Positions 36,518 to 46,559 of a stretch of DNA of 64,000 bases are shown one piece after another. The DNA is from Methanosalsum natronophilum (lineage in GTDB: Archaea > Halobacteriota > Methanosarcinia > Methanosarcinales > Methanosarcinaceae): contig NZ_JANUCS010000007.1 in the NCBI RefSeq assembly GCF_024808815.1, positions 1-64,000 on the forward strand. Direction: 5' to 3'. Under the pieces are notes generated by a model. That model made no database searches. It was given only the letters and a program-made list of their open reading frames with translations, and had not been told where the DNA came from. Both the position numbers and the translations under genes were made by a program. Position 1 is the first letter of the stretch; each line of letters starts with the position of its first letter.

Positions 36518-37834
36518 ATGACACATGATAAAACTCACAACTTAGATGAATTGCCTGAAAGTTATATGAGAAAGACTTCAATTGAAAAAAGAGAATCCGA
36601 AACTTATTCTCATATAGAATCAGAAGAGTCTAAGATAATTATAATTGGAACTGCACACGTTTCAAAAAAAAGTGTAGATGAAGTTGTGGAAACTATTGAG
36701 AAAGAGAATCCCGATGTTGTTGCAGTTGAGTTATGCAAATCAAGATATGATAATCTTAAAGGCTCAAAAATTGAAAATTCAGAACTATCAGTTAAAAAGA
36801 TACTAAGCGGAAATAATTTTTATTTAATGCTTATCCATTGGTTGCTTGCTTATGTGCAGAAAAAAATTGGAGCTGAAATGGGTATACAGCCTGGAGCTGA
36901 AATGATTAGCGCAATAGATACAGCTGAGAAATCAGGAGCTAAATTATTTTTGGTTGACAGGGATGTTCAGATAACTCTTACTAGACTATGGTCTAAGATG
37001 GGGTTCTTTGAAAAAATAAAAATGTTTGGTTCTTTGATGATGGCAGCTATTGGAATAGGTGGAAAAAATGAAAAAATGAAAGAAATTGATATGGGTGAAA
37101 TCACTAATGAAAAAAATGTTAGAATGTTAATAGAGGAACTTAGAAAAATCTCACCGACTACAGCAAAGGTACTAATTGACGAAAGAGATGCGTACATTGC
37201 ATCGAATCTGTTAAATATAAAAAACAGTGGAGCTAATAAGATTGTAGCAGTTGTAGGAGCCGGCCATAGAGCTGGTATTGAACGCTATTTAGAGAATCCC
37301 GAATCTCTTCCACCAATACAAGATTTAAGAAGTGTAGGAAAAAAAAAAATTAACATAACTAAATTATTTGGATTTTTTTTCGCTTTAATTGCTATTTCTG
37401 CTTTTTTATTGATTATCCTCTCTGGGACACCTTTAGACATCCTTATACTTGCATTTTTTTGGTGGTTTATTATCAACGGTTCTTTAAGTGCTATTGGAGC
37501 AATTATAGCACGTGCACACCCTTACTCTGTGTTAACCGCATTTTCAGTTGCATGGCTAACTTCACTAAATCCAATGATGGCTGCAGGTTGGTTTGCAGGA
37601 ATTGTTGAAGCAAAAAAAAGAACACCTAGTGCGGCGGATTTCAAAAATATCATGAACATCCAAACCACACAGGAAATGATGACAAATAACCTTTTTAGAG
37701 TTATACTTGTAGCAGCTTTAGCTAACTTAGGGAGTGTTGCAGGAACTTTTTTGGGTGCATATATGATGCTACTAATTTCTGGAATAGACCCTCGAGAAAT
37801 CATTTCTGCTGGTCTTATGTCTCTTGGACTATGA
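36518..37834 (+). CDS. TraB/PrgY family membrane protein
   Basis: The 438-residue protein has an N-terminal TraB domain (about 40-245) with IIIGTAHVSKKSVDEV and VVAVELCKSRYD, followed by GAGHRAGIERYL. The C-terminal half (about 285-435) has four or five hydrophobic spans. The GTAH and GAGH pieces resemble the metal-binding motifs proposed for the TraB/ChaN/Tiki superfamily; function in archaea is unknown. An 11-A tract (37339-37349) sits between the two halves. Close spacing suggests co-transcription with the S2P gene. Confidence 0.85.
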   Translation: MTHDKTHNLDELPESYMRKTSIEKRESETYSHIESEESKIIIIGTAHVSKKSVDEVVETIEKENPDVVAVELCKSRYDNLKGSKIENSELSVKKILSGNNFYLMLIHWLLAYVQKKIGAEMGIQPGAEMISAIDTAEKSGAKLFLVDRDVQITLTRLWSKMGFFEKIKMFGSLMMAAIGIGGKNEKMKEIDMGEITNEKNVRMLIEELRKISPTTAKVLIDERDAYIASNLLNIKNSGANKIVAVVGAGHRAGIERYLENPESLPPIQDLRSVGKKKINITKLFGFFFALIAISAFLLIILSGTPLDILILAFFWWFIINGSLSAIGAIIARAHPYSVLTAFSVAWLTSLNPMMAAGWFAGIVEAKKRTPSAADFKNIMNIQTTQEMMTNNLFRVILVAALANLGSVAGTFLGAYMMLLISGIDPREIISAGLMSLGL

Positions 37835-37862
37835 ATTTACTTTATAGATGCAAGAGATACGA

Positions 37863-38756
37863 TCAAATTATATCTTGCAAGTTAAATTTGTAAGGTCCAA
37901 GATTTCCTCCATAATTCCCTGCAGTTATTTTTTTGACACCTGGAATTGTAATTGCTGCATTTATTCCACTTGAAATCGCATTGCTAATATCCTTTTCACT
38001 TAGTCCATTAATGACTATTTCATATATTGCATTTACATTATCTGGTACTTGACTGTTTTCTACTTTATCTTTTATTGAAGGACAAAATTTCTCGTTTGCA
38101 GTAGCTTTTAAGAATTTATATTTATTAGCTCCAGGCTTTGATCCACTTGATACAATACCACCAGGGAATGGTGTAATTGATCCTTCTAATTCTTGTATAG
38201 CTTCAGTTGCAGCTTCAGCAGCAATCAATGCACTCATTTGAGAATCTCCCATTATAAAGAAATTACCACCAGCAATTCCTTCTACTCCTCCAATTGAGTG
38301 CTCAGTGATGAAATCACCTTCCATTAGTGGAATTTTATATATTTTCCTTGATCCTATTTTATCTTCTGATTCCATTCCATCAGCAAAGAATTTAAGCTTA
38401 AATCCTGTATCAAATTGCTTTTCAGAATCAGGTAACCCGTTAAAGACTGCTGTTGTAGGGGCAGTTAAGATGCATTGTCCGATTCTTTCAAGAAGTTGTT
38501 CTTCAAGTGATTTGTATCCAAAAGTACATATTTGAATATATGCTCCCGGCCTACCGTCAGGTGTCTCTTTTGGACTAACAAACTTTTCAATTCCAGCTTC
38601 TGCTGGACACATGATTACTGAAGTTCCAAATCCAGTTGCTTCTTGTGCTGCTATATTAACCCATTTTCTTGTTGCAGCTGTTACTAATATACGTCCAATC
38701 TTAATTGGAAATGCCTCAGCAAATGTATCTTCAATTTCTACTCCATTTAGTTCCAT
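37863..38756 (-). CDS. ftr: formylmethanofuran:tetrahydromethanopterin formyltransferase
   Basis: Ftr transfers the formyl group between formylmethanofuran and tetrahydro(methano/sarcina)pterin, the second step of CO2-reducing methanogenesis, reversed in methyl oxidation. The 297-residue protein shows MELNGVEIEDTFAEAFPIK, GFGTSVIMCPAEAG, TPDGRPG and FPGGIVSSGSKPG, all family-specific. The frame is open to 38816, but MELNGVEIED at 38756 is the family start and GGATGG lies 6 nt upstream. It stands alone, as in Methanosarcina, away from other C1 genes. It is the strongest evidence in the window for a methanogenic or methanotrophic lifestyle. Confidence 0.97.
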   Translation of the reverse strand: MELNGVEIEDTFAEAFPIKIGRILVTAATRKWVNIAAQEATGFGTSVIMCPAEAGIEKFVSPKETPDGRPGAYIQICTFGYKSLEEQLLERIGQCILTAPTTAVFNGLPDSEKQFDTGFKLKFFADGMESEDKIGSRKIYKIPLMEGDFITEHSIGGVEGIAGGNFFIMGDSQMSALIAAEAATEAIQELEGSITPFPGGIVSSGSKPGANKYKFLKATANEKFCPSIKDKVENSQVPDNVNAIYEIVINGLSEKDISNAISSGINAAITIPGVKKITAGNYGGNLGPYKFNLQDII

Positions 38757-38869
38757 AAACATCCATCCAAATCTTATTTTTTTGAAAACTGTTATTAGTA
38801 TGAAAATAAGGTACATATATGCTTCGAATCTATTCTATATAGATTGAATCTAAACAAAATTTGATAGAT

Positions 38870-39958
38870 TCAGAAACTATCTAGCTTTAATTGGCCTTTA
38901 TGTTCCCTTAAATCATCAATTTTAAGACCAATTCTTTTTATTTCGATCTTATTTTCTTTTAATAAAGTGGAAACTAACTCTTTTGAAATTTCAATCAAAA
39001 TGTCTTTATTATTAACAGGATGATTTATTTTTTTACTTTTAGTGTAAGTTTTTAAGTTAGCTGTAATGGCTATAAAAGTAATTCTCTTAAAGGTTATATT
39101 TAGACTGCTAGATTTTGTATATATACGTTCAGCTAATTCTTCTATAAATGGGATAATATCGATTGATTCATTTGAATTTTTTGGTAGTGTAATAATTTTG
39201 CTGATTTGATTGGAAAGACCTCTATTCTTTACAGGTGCATTATCTATACCTAAAGACGCATTTTTGAGCCAAATAGCTTTATTTTTGCCAAAATTATCGA
39301 TAAGGTATGTTATTTCAGAACGTGAAATTTGTCCAATATTTTGAATTCCTAATTCAAGGAGTTTTTTTTCAGTAACTTTTCCAATGCCCCAAAGTTTTTT
39401 AACCTCCATTTTATCTAAAAAAGAAATTGTATCCTCAGGAGTTATGACTGTAATATCATTAGGCTTTTTGAAGTCAGAAGCCATTTTTGCTAACAATTTA
39501 TTAGGCCCTATGCCTATTGAACAGGTTAGTTTTTCCTTATTTCCTATTAATTGTTTTAAAGTTAAAGCTGTCTTGAAAGCAGATTCAAAATTATTATTTG
39601 ATGTTTTTGTAATATCTAAAAAGCATTCATCAACGCTTACCTGTTCAAATTTGCTTTTTTCATCTGCATATGGCTCAATTAGACTCATCAAACTATCAGA
39701 AACAAGAGTGTAATACTCTTTGTTCATAGGTAGAAATTCAGCATCTTCTAACTTACTTTTTGCATTCTTACATGACATTCCTGCCCGAATACCCTTTTCT
39801 CGAGCAATATAATTACATGTACTCACTGCGCCGCTATCTTTATTTCTTCCAGAATACACACAAATAACAATAGGTTTGTTTTTTAGTTTTGGATTATCTC
39901 TTTCTTCGATAGCAGCATAAAAATAATCCATATCTACATGAAGAATAACTCTTGACAT
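38870..39958 (-). CDS. dinB: DNA polymerase IV (Y-family, DinB)
   Basis: This 362-residue lesion-bypass polymerase has catalytic acids in HVDMDYFYA (Asp 6 and 8) and SVDECFLDI (about 107), a thumb HhH region around KLWGIGKVTEKKL, and the little-finger domain (about 240-345). The C-terminus ends GQLKLDSF, which fits a PCNA-interacting QxxLxxF peptide, so recruitment by the sliding clamp is expected. It lies downstream of the serine acetyltransferase with a 23-bp gap on the same strand. Confidence 0.93.
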   Translation of the reverse strand: MSRVILHVDMDYFYAAIEERDNPKLKNKPIVICVYSGRNKDSGAVSTCNYIAREKGIRAGMSCKNAKSKLEDAEFLPMNKEYYTLVSDSLMSLIEPYADEKSKFEQVSVDECFLDITKTSNNNFESAFKTALTLKQLIGNKEKLTCSIGIGPNKLLAKMASDFKKPNDITVITPEDTISFLDKMEVKKLWGIGKVTEKKLLELGIQNIGQISRSEITYLIDNFGKNKAIWLKNASLGIDNAPVKNRGLSNQISKIITLPKNSNESIDIIPFIEELAERIYTKSSSLNITFKRITFIAITANLKTYTKSKKINHPVNNKDILIEISKELVSTLLKENKIEIKRIGLKIDDLREHKGQLKLDSF

Positions 39959-39981
39959 CTTTATCTTTGTTAGAAATCAAA

Positions 39982-40950
39982 TCATTTGTTGTTACAGTTT
40001 TTGTAGATTAAATTTGGTTTTTCAATCATTACTTTAGTGCCTACAGGTACTGACTCGGTAATCCAAACATTTCCCCCTATAACTGATTTTTCTCCAATTA
40101 CTGTATTACCACCTAATATAGTTGCACCAGAATATATTATAACGTCATTTTCAATTGTAGGATGTCTTTTTTGTCCTTTTACTAATGCACCATCTTCATC
40201 TTTTTGAAAACTAAGAGCACCTAGTGTAACTCCTTGATAGAGTCTGACATTATCACCTATACTGCATGTTTCACCAATAACAACACCAGTACCATGATCT
40301 ATAAAGAAACCTTTTCCAATTTTTGAAGCTGGGTGTATGTCTATCCCCACCATACTATGTGCATATTCTGTCATCATGCGTGGTAGCAGGGTAATATCTT
40401 GTTGATACAACTCATGAGCAATTCTATAAATAGTGATAGCAAAAAGACCTGGATAACTAAATATTATTTCATCATAACTTTGTGCAGCAGGGTCTCCATT
40501 ATAAGCTGCAATTATATCAAAAGCTAATATTTTTCTGATCTCGGGTATTTTTTTAAGGAAAATAATGGTTTCTTCCTGCCCTTTAATAAAACATTCTTTA
40601 CAATCTTTGCTATAACGCTGGCACTCATGAACTATACTATTGGTAATTTGCCGGGACAATTTTTCAAATATATCAGTAACTGCGTTTCCAATATGGTAAT
40701 CTAGATTATTTCTGTCAAGAATATTTTTTTCAAAATAACCTGGATAAATTATTTTCCTAAGCAAATGTAAAATTTCAATAACCTCATCTCTAGAAGGGAT
40801 TATTGCGGTATCAATATGATCGAAACATTTTTTATTTGAACATGAATTCGTAATTATTTGTACAACATCTGGTATTTGTGATCTAAAATGATTTTCTATT
40901 TCCCTGCTTATTATTTCACATTTTTGAGACTTGGAACCTTGTTGATCCAT
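39982..40950 (-). CDS. cysE: serine O-acetyltransferase
   Basis: It makes O-acetylserine for cysteine synthesis. The 322-residue protein has the long N-terminal helical domain (to about 185) and a C-terminal left-handed beta-helix built from hexapeptides: MVGIDIHPASKIG, FFIDHGTGVVIG and LYQGVTLGALSF. The catalytic His/Asp lie in IDHGTG. It belongs to the long EpsC-like class. No O-acetylserine sulfhydrylase lies nearby, so the partner is elsewhere or the acetylserine has another use. Four cysteines at about 113-120 and 43-48 are unusual in this region. Confidence 0.9.
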   Translation of the reverse strand: MDQQGSKSQKCEIISREIENHFRSQIPDVVQIITNSCSNKKCFDHIDTAIIPSRDEVIEILHLLRKIIYPGYFEKNILDRNNLDYHIGNAVTDIFEKLSRQITNSIVHECQRYSKDCKECFIKGQEETIIFLKKIPEIRKILAFDIIAAYNGDPAAQSYDEIIFSYPGLFAITIYRIAHELYQQDITLLPRMMTEYAHSMVGIDIHPASKIGKGFFIDHGTGVVIGETCSIGDNVRLYQGVTLGALSFQKDEDGALVKGQKRHPTIENDVIIYSGATILGGNTVIGEKSVIGGNVWITESVPVGTKVMIEKPNLIYKNCNNK

Positions 40951-41058
40951 TGCTTACACTCCAAATGATTACATTCTTAGTCTTATTTTAGTTTTTACCT
41001 TTCATATATTATTATGGTAATAATTATTTATTTATTCAAATAGGCAAAAACTCTTAGT

Positions 41059-41691
41059 TTAAGCTAGCTTTGAAGGACAATATTGATTAATTACACAGCT
41101 ATAACAATTAGGCTTTTTTGCATGACAAATTTGTCTTCCATGAAGAATAAAAGTCATAGAAAGCTTTTCCCACTCGCTTTCATCACATAATCCCATTAAC
41201 TCATTTTCAATTTTTGCAGGACTATTACTTGATGTAAGTAACAATCTTCTTGCTAATCTAGAAACATGTGTATCAACAGCAATGCCATAATTTTTATCAA
41301 ATCCTCTAGAAAGGATTATATTAGCAGTTTTTCTTCCAATGCCAGGCAGTATTAGCAAATCATCCATATTATTTGGAATAGTGCCATTAAATTCTTTTAT
41401 TATAATATCTGCAGTTTTTTTGATATTTTTAGCTTTATTATGATAAAAGCCAGTTGAAAAAACATCTTTTTCAAGCTCTTTTAAATCAGCATTTGAATAA
41501 TCTTCTAAAGATTTATATTTGTTAAAAAGGTACTTGGTAGTTTCATTTACCTGTGAATCTGTAGTTTGAGCAGATAAAATGGTTGCCACCAAAAGCTCTA
41601 GATTATTGTTGTAATTTAAAGCTGGCTTAGGGTCTGGATACTCTTTTTTCAACAAATTCCAAACTATTTCGAACCTTTGTTTTTTATTCAT
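41059..41691 (-). CDS. nth: endonuclease III (DNA glycosylase/AP lyase)
   Basis: Nth removes oxidised pyrimidines and cleaves at the abasic site. The 210-residue protein shows the helix-hairpin-helix LPGIGRKTANI with the catalytic Lys (about 118), the catalytic Asp in AVDTHVSRLARR, and the C-terminal [4Fe-4S] motif CHAKKPNCYSCVINQYC (C-x6-C-x2-C-x5-C). All key residues are present and the length is typical. It lies between cysE and the por operon on the minus strand with no close coupling. Confidence 0.95.
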   Translation of the reverse strand: MNKKQRFEIVWNLLKKEYPDPKPALNYNNNLELLVATILSAQTTDSQVNETTKYLFNKYKSLEDYSNADLKELEKDVFSTGFYHNKAKNIKKTADIIIKEFNGTIPNNMDDLLILPGIGRKTANIILSRGFDKNYGIAVDTHVSRLARRLLLTSSNSPAKIENELMGLCDESEWEKLSMTFILHGRQICHAKKPNCYSCVINQYCPSKLA

Positions 41692-41751
41692 CCCAGATTT
41701 CCCTTGAAAGTATCATGATGCAATCATGTCAAAGAAAAAGTATTAGGTTGC

Positions 41752-42627
41752 TTATTGCAACCCAAATATATCAATATTTTCATCAGCTATTTTTTGAATT
41801 TTTGCAATTTCTTCTTCTCCACCTTCTTTTGTGAAGAGATGCTTAAATCTTTTTTGCATTCTCAAGTACTCTTCTACTGGCTTTTTGTTTTTAACTTTTT
41901 TGACAGAAGTTATAGTACCATTTTCTATTTCATATAAAGGCCATAGAGCTGTTTGTACTGCCAACTTTCCAATTTCAACAGTCTTTGAAGTATCAAATCC
42001 CCACCCAGTTGTACAAGGAGCATGTGCATGGATGTAAGTTGGACCCTCAATAGAACCTGCTTTTTTAACTTTTTTCATAAAATCCTTTGGGTAAGCAAGA
42101 GTTGCAGTTGCTACATATGGTGCACCATGAGCATTCATAATAGCTGGCATATTTTTTTTGGGTAATGGGTTCCCAAATGAAACTTTACCTGATGGACTTG
42201 TAGTTGTTGTAGCATTAAATGGAGTAGCTCCACTTCTTTGCACACCTGTATTCATGTAAGCTTCATTATCAATGCAGATGTATATTATATCATGACCCCT
42301 TTCAAAAGCACCTGAGATACTTCTTATACCAATGTCGAGTGTTCCTCCATCTCCTGCAAGAACAACTACTTTTGTATCTTCTTTTTTGTTCATTGCTTTT
42401 AATGCAGCTTCAATACCAGATGCTACTGCACCAGCATTCTCAAATAATGAATGTATCCAGGGTACGTTCCAAGAACTTGTTGGAAATGCACTAGTTGTTA
42501 CTTCAAGACAACCTGTAGGACTAATTATTATGCAATCTTCACCTAAAGCTCTTAATGTAAATTTGGCAATCATTGTATCGCAGCATGCAGGACATGCTGT
42601 ATGGCCAGGGCTCAAAAGTTCTTTCAT
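41752..42627 (-). CDS. porB: pyruvate:ferredoxin oxidoreductase beta subunit
   Basis: PorB binds thiamine diphosphate and part of the Fe-S chain of the enzyme that interconverts pyruvate and acetyl-CoA plus CO2. The 291-residue protein has the TPP motif GDGGTLDIG...NEAYMNTG (about 93-130) and N-terminal CPACCDT with further cysteines (GCLE near 42 and a later Cys) for one [4Fe-4S] cluster. It overlaps porA by 4 bp and is last of the porC-porD-porA-porB unit. Confidence 0.95.
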   Translation of the reverse strand: MKELLSPGHTACPACCDTMIAKFTLRALGEDCIIISPTGCLEVTTSAFPTSSWNVPWIHSLFENAGAVASGIEAALKAMNKKEDTKVVVLAGDGGTLDIGIRSISGAFERGHDIIYICIDNEAYMNTGVQRSGATPFNATTTTSPSGKVSFGNPLPKKNMPAIMNAHGAPYVATATLAYPKDFMKKVKKAGSIEGPTYIHAHAPCTTGWGFDTSKTVEIGKLAVQTALWPLYEIENGTITSVKKVKNKKPVEEYLRMQKRFKHLFTKEGGEEEIAKIQKIADENIDIFGLQ

Positions 42628-43838
42628 ATTAAATCCTCCCTTAGGTCTACAAATTCACTTTCATGACTTATCCCTGATTTTATCACATTTTCAGCTTTTT
42701 GGACAATATCTTCAATAGTTTTTTCAGGTATGTCTCTACCCCCATGACCTATACTAAATCCTATAACAGGCATGTTTAAGTTAGTATTATAGAGGATTGA
42801 TTTCAGCTCTGTTAAAAGTGCTCCTTCGTTTAACCCGATTGATATATTTTTATCTAAGGCAACTATAACACTAGTATTACTAACTGCTTGTTTTATGGCT
42901 TCAGCTGGGAAGGGTCTAAAAGCACGTACTTTTAGCAATCCAACTTTTTTACCATTAGACCGCAGGTTATCAACTACATCTCTTAAGGTTCCAATTATAG
43001 ATCCCATTGCACAAAGAATGATATCAGCGTCTTCTGTCATATAGGTATCAATAACCCCTCCATAATATCTACCATATAATTCTTTAAACTCATCTGCAGC
43101 TTCTTCAACTTTGTTTATGGCTTTGTCCATTGCTTGTTGCTGTAAATATCTGAATTCGGTATAACTAGATGGATCTGCAAAAGCTCCAAAACTTAGGGGA
43201 TTTTTTGGATCAAGCTTGTAGTTAGTTTCATAAGGTTTTAAGTATTCGTTTGTCAAATCTTCTTCTAATAACACAAGTGGTTCATATACATGAGAAAGTA
43301 TGAATCCATCCATACAAACCATAGCAGGTAGGAGTACATCTTTGTCTTCTGAAATTTTATATGCTTGTGCTATCATATCAGAAGCTTCTTGAATATCTTC
43401 AGCATATAATTGAATCCAACCAGTGTCTCTTTGAGAGATAGAATCTTGTTGGTCATTCCATATGTTTATTGGTGCACTTAGAGCACGATTTACAATTGTC
43501 ATAACCATAGGTAGTCTCAATCCTGAGAAATTAAATAGCACTTCATGCATTAGAGCTAATCCTTGCGAAGTTGTTGCAGAGTAACACCTTGCACCAGTAG
43601 CTGCAGATCCAACAAGTGCAGAAAGTGCAGAAAATTCAGATTCTACATTCATATATGCACAATTAGGGATTTCACCATCTGCTATGAATTGAGATAATTC
43701 TTCAACAATATGTGTCTGTGGTGTGATAGGATAAGCTGAAATCACATGTGGACGACATACTTTTACTGCATGTGCGACTGCATATGATCCTTCAACAACT
43801 GTCATTTTATCTTTGTCAGCTTCTCTTAAAATAGCCAT
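42624..43838 (-). CDS. porA: pyruvate:ferredoxin oxidoreductase alpha subunit
   Basis: PorA, 404 residues, carries the pyrimidine-binding half of the TPP site. [13 protein letters not shown] near residue 37 is the family signature, and the transketolase-like C-terminal domain includes KVRAFRPFP. It forms the catalytic core with PorB. It starts 2 nt after porD and overlaps porB by 4 bp, so translation is coupled. In a methanogen it supplies pyruvate from acetyl-CoA for biosynthesis. Confidence 0.95.
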   Translation of the reverse strand: MAILREADKDKMTVVEGSYAVAHAVKVCRPHVISAYPITPQTHIVEELSQFIADGEIPNCAYMNVESEFSALSALVGSAATGARCYSATTSQGLALMHEVLFNFSGLRLPMVMTIVNRALSAPINIWNDQQDSISQRDTGWIQLYAEDIQEASDMIAQAYKISEDKDVLLPAMVCMDGFILSHVYEPLVLLEEDLTNEYLKPYETNYKLDPKNPLSFGAFADPSSYTEFRYLQQQAMDKAINKVEEAADEFKELYGRYYGGVIDTYMTEDADIILCAMGSIIGTLRDVVDNLRSNGKKVGLLKVRAFRPFPAEAIKQAVSNTSVIVALDKNISIGLNEGALLTELKSILYNTNLNMPVIGFSIGHGGRDIPEKTIEDIVQKAENVIKSGISHESEFVDLREDLI

Positions 43839-43840
43839 TA

Positions 43841-44101
43841 TTATTTTTCCTCCAATATCATTTCAATGGCGTCTACTGGGCATTCATTTGCGCACAATCC
43901 ACATCCTTTACAGTAATCATAGTCAAAATCATAGTATCCATCTTCTCTTTCAAGAACAGACATATCTGGGCAAAGTAGCTCACAAAGCTTGCACTTTGTA
44001 CATTTATCATAATCGTATATGGGTCTAAAATTCCTCCAGCCACCTGTCTTATTAGATATGGTAGTTCCTGGCTTACAAATGCCTCCTGGTGTGATGCTCA
44101 T
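43841..44101 (-). CDS. porD: pyruvate:ferredoxin oxidoreductase delta subunit
   Basis: PorD is an 86-residue ferredoxin-like subunit with two [4Fe-4S] motifs, [12 protein letters not shown] and [12 protein letters not shown], that pass electrons from the catalytic core to ferredoxin. Its start overlaps the porC stop by 4 bp, and porA begins 2 nt after its end. The order porC-porD-porA-porB matches many archaeal four-subunit enzymes. Confidence 0.95.
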   Translation of the reverse strand: MSITPGGICKPGTTISNKTGGWRNFRPIYDYDKCTKCKLCELLCPDMSVLEREDGYYDFDYDYCKGCGLCANECPVDAIEMILEEK

Positions 44102-44646
44102 ACAGTTGCCTCCATTGTAATGCTATATGCTTTTTCAATTGCTTCTGCATTTTTTTCTCCAATTTTACCCGGGAACCTATTTTTAACAGCGTTAGCAATA
44201 GATTCAGGTTTTATTTGTTTAGTTGCAGCGGAAAATGCTCCCATCAACACAGTATTTACAATCGGTCTTCCAATTATATCTAGAGCAATTTTAGTAGCAT
44301 CAACCGTCATAACTTTTGCATTTGAATCAAATTTAAAGTTTTCAGGGTTAAATTCACTATTAATTATAATAGTACCAGTGTCTTTGATACCGTATGCAAC
44401 ATCAACGACTTCAATCAAAGTTGGATCTTGGACAATTACATAATCTGGTTGATATACTTGACTTCTTAATCTAATTGGCTTGTCATTAAGTCTTGTAAAC
44501 GACTGAACAGGAGCACCTCGCCTTTCTACGCCAAATGCTGGAAATGCCTGGCTAAATTTCCCATCTGCGAAGGCAGCAACAGCAAGTAGTTCTGCAGCAG
44601 TTACAGAACCCTGACCACCTCTACCATGAATTCTTATTTCTTTCAT
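44098..44646 (-). CDS. porC: pyruvate:ferredoxin oxidoreductase gamma subunit
   Basis: PorC, 182 residues, is first in the operon. [21 protein letters not shown] is the hallmark of the gamma domain of 2-oxoacid oxidoreductases, with [13 protein letters not shown] shortly after. It helps close the CoA-binding face of the complex. GGAG lies a few nt before its ATG. A TATA-like element near 44749-44760 would give a leader of about 80 nt. Confidence 0.95.
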   Translation of the reverse strand: MKEIRIHGRGGQGSVTAAELLAVAAFADGKFSQAFPAFGVERRGAPVQSFTRLNDKPIRLRSQVYQPDYVIVQDPTLIEVVDVAYGIKDTGTIIINSEFNPENFKFDSNAKVMTVDATKIALDIIGRPIVNTVLMGAFSAATKQIKPESIANAVKNRFPGKIGEKNAEAIEKAYSITMEATV

Positions 44647-44748
44647 TTTTACTTCTCCTTGAACTGTGTGAATTATGTTTGAGCCATAATAGTCAGTAAC
44701 AATTAGTATTATGAATACACTCTGGATAAATCTCTAGAAGCTGCTTTT

Positions 44749-44760
44749 TTATATATTTAA
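44749..44760 (-). promoter_or_regulatory. candidate TATA box of the por operon
   Basis: Minus-strand TTAAATATATAA lies about 105 nt upstream of porC. It is the best TATA-like element between porC and the universal stress protein gene, whose stop lies on the far side in the same orientation. Confidence 0.4.
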
Positions 44761-44906
44761 AACTCGAATAAATTAACCGATGTATTTGCAATGTTTAATT
44801 GTGTAGGATTCAATATTGCATAACTATTATTTAGTCTTTCGGTAGAAAATAAAAAAAAGATATTTAAATAAAAAGTCAGTTACAAATTTAACCTAGACAT
44901 ATATTT

Positions 44907-45428
44907 TTATTCAGGGAACTTAACATGTTCACGTTTTTCCCTTAATTTTTCGTCTCTTAATGTTTCATCAGGAAGTGTTTTACTTTTATCATCAATACCA
45001 TTTTGTGTGAATTTTGATTGAACAACCATAACGGGTATACTTGAATGTCTCACAACTTTTTCAGCAACACTTCCAAGCATGAACTTTTTAATACCTGAAT
45101 GACCTTTAGTTCCTATAATAATCAACGAAATATCATTATTTTTTGAATAATCAATTATCTTTTCTGCAGGATCTCCTTTTAGTATAATTGGATTAAAGTC
45201 AAGATTATATTCTTGTCCACTTTTTATAACTTGATTTATTGCTTCTTTTGCATATGATTCATCAGACTCTATTTTTTTATCTGCTAACTTTTCATTTTCT
45301 ACATATAGTATGTATATAGAAGCTCCAAGACGTTTCGCAAGATCTATACCTGCTTCTATTGCATCCATTGAATTTATTGAACCATCTGTACATAGAGCTA
45401 ATTTTGAAAAAGATTTGTTTATTTCCAT
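44907..45428 (-). CDS. universal stress protein (UspA family)
   Basis: The 173-residue Usp domain has the ATP-binding signature G-x2-G-x9-G(S/T) as GTKGHSGIKKFMLGS (about 110-125) and the usual opening SKLALCTDGSINSMDAIEAG. A charged tail of about 30 residues (from about 148, DDKSKTLPDETLRDEKLREK) extends beyond the domain. The frame begins with a GTG at 45437, but the ATG at 45428 gives the standard N-terminus. Function is presumably nucleotide-dependent stress signalling; no partner is evident. Confidence 0.88.
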   Translation of the reverse strand: MEINKSFSKLALCTDGSINSMDAIEAGIDLAKRLGASIYILYVENEKLADKKIESDESYAKEAINQVIKSGQEYNLDFNPIILKGDPAEKIIDYSKNNDISLIIIGTKGHSGIKKFMLGSVAEKVVRHSSIPVMVVQSKFTQNGIDDKSKTLPDETLRDEKLREKREHVKFPE

Positions 45429-45543
45429 ACCACTCACTCAACTTTTCTTAAATATTAACCGATTCTAATTAATTATATGTTTTGTATAATATTTGAACGC
45501 TATTAACAACTTTTATATAATATATTTATAAGCATATTTATGC

Positions 45544-46077
45544 ATGAAAATTATAGCTTTTGTTGGGATGCCAGCCTCAGGTAAGTCAGAAGCATCAAAT
45601 GTAGCTTCAGATTATGATATAGATGTTATTGTTATGGGCGATATTATTAGAAACGAAATTAAAAAGAGAGGGCTTGAAATAGCTGATTCAAATGCTGGGA
45701 ATATAGCAAATGAGCTAAGATTAAATGAGGGGATGGATGCAATAGCTAAAAGATGTGCTCCAATAATAGATAACCTCAACAAAGATATTGTTGTGATTGA
45801 TGGAATTAGAGGAATTGCAGAAGTTGAATATTTCAAAACTATTTATGGTAATAATTTTAAGCTAATATCTATAGAAGCTCCTCAAGAGGATAGATTTAAA
45901 CGAATTGTGGATCGAAATAGGAATGATGATGTAAATAGTTTGAATGAACTTATTCGTCGTGATGAAAGAGAACTTAGATGGGGAATGGGGCAAGCAATGT
46001 CAGTTGCGGATATTGTTATAAATAATACATCAAGTTTAAGCGAGTTTAAAAAAGAAATAAGAAAAACATTGAGTTAG
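45544..46077 (+). CDS. UPF0200 family P-loop kinase-like protein
   Basis: The 177-residue NMP-kinase-fold protein has Walker A GMPASGKSE (residues 8-16), MGDIIRNE in the position of the nucleotide-monophosphate site, and RIVDRNRNDD as a possible lid. It resembles adenylate and dephospho-CoA kinases but belongs to UPF0200, whose substrate is not established. UPF0201 follows after 5 bp, a pairing that recurs in archaea. Confidence 0.85.
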   Translation: MKIIAFVGMPASGKSEASNVASDYDIDVIVMGDIIRNEIKKRGLEIADSNAGNIANELRLNEGMDAIAKRCAPIIDNLNKDIVVIDGIRGIAEVEYFKTIYGNNFKLISIEAPQEDRFKRIVDRNRNDDVNSLNELIRRDERELRWGMGQAMSVADIVINNTSSLSEFKKEIRKTLS

Positions 46078-46082
46078 TACAT

Positions 46083-46529
46083 ATGATAAAAATAGAAGTG
46101 ACTACAGTAGTAAATTCAACAGAAGACGTTTCCATAGTTAAAAGGGCTATTAACAATGTTTTTGTAGCTGTTAAAATAGAGGATTTTGTATCTGATGAGA
46201 AGCATGGAATTAAAGCTATAGGTAATTTAAGATCATTATTACCTTTGCATGATTTACTTAGAAAGCAAAAAGTACTTGATGCTACAAGAAAAGATCTTGA
46301 AAAAAATAAAAGCGAAGATGGGCTAGAAACATACTTGATGATTAGCAAACAAGTAGCTACAATAGGAAAAATTAATTTGTCTGATTTTAGCGAACCTCTT
46401 GGACCAATTATTATCAAAGTAATGTCATCAGTTAAAGAAGAAGTTGAACACTTGATTGACTGGCTTGCACCTATGACAGATAATGGAGTTCCTGTGACAG
46501 AAATAAGTATTGATGAAATTGAGACATAG
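46083..46529 (+). CDS. UPF0201 family protein
   Basis: The 148-residue protein opens MIKIEVTTVVNSTEDVSIVK and contains LRSLLPLHDLLRKQKVLDATR, the UPF0201 signature, and ends in an acidic tail. The fold has been compared with RNA-binding L5-like domains, but no activity is known. It follows the UPF0200 gene by 5 bp and is surely co-transcribed with it. The TIM-barrel gene 30 bp downstream may belong to the same unit. Confidence 0.85.
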   Translation: MIKIEVTTVVNSTEDVSIVKRAINNVFVAVKIEDFVSDEKHGIKAIGNLRSLLPLHDLLRKQKVLDATRKDLEKNKSEDGLETYLMISKQVATIGKINLSDFSEPLGPIIIKVMSSVKEEVEHLIDWLAPMTDNGVPVTEISIDEIET

Positions 46530-46559
46530 AACTCATACTATTAGATAAATGTAAATTCA

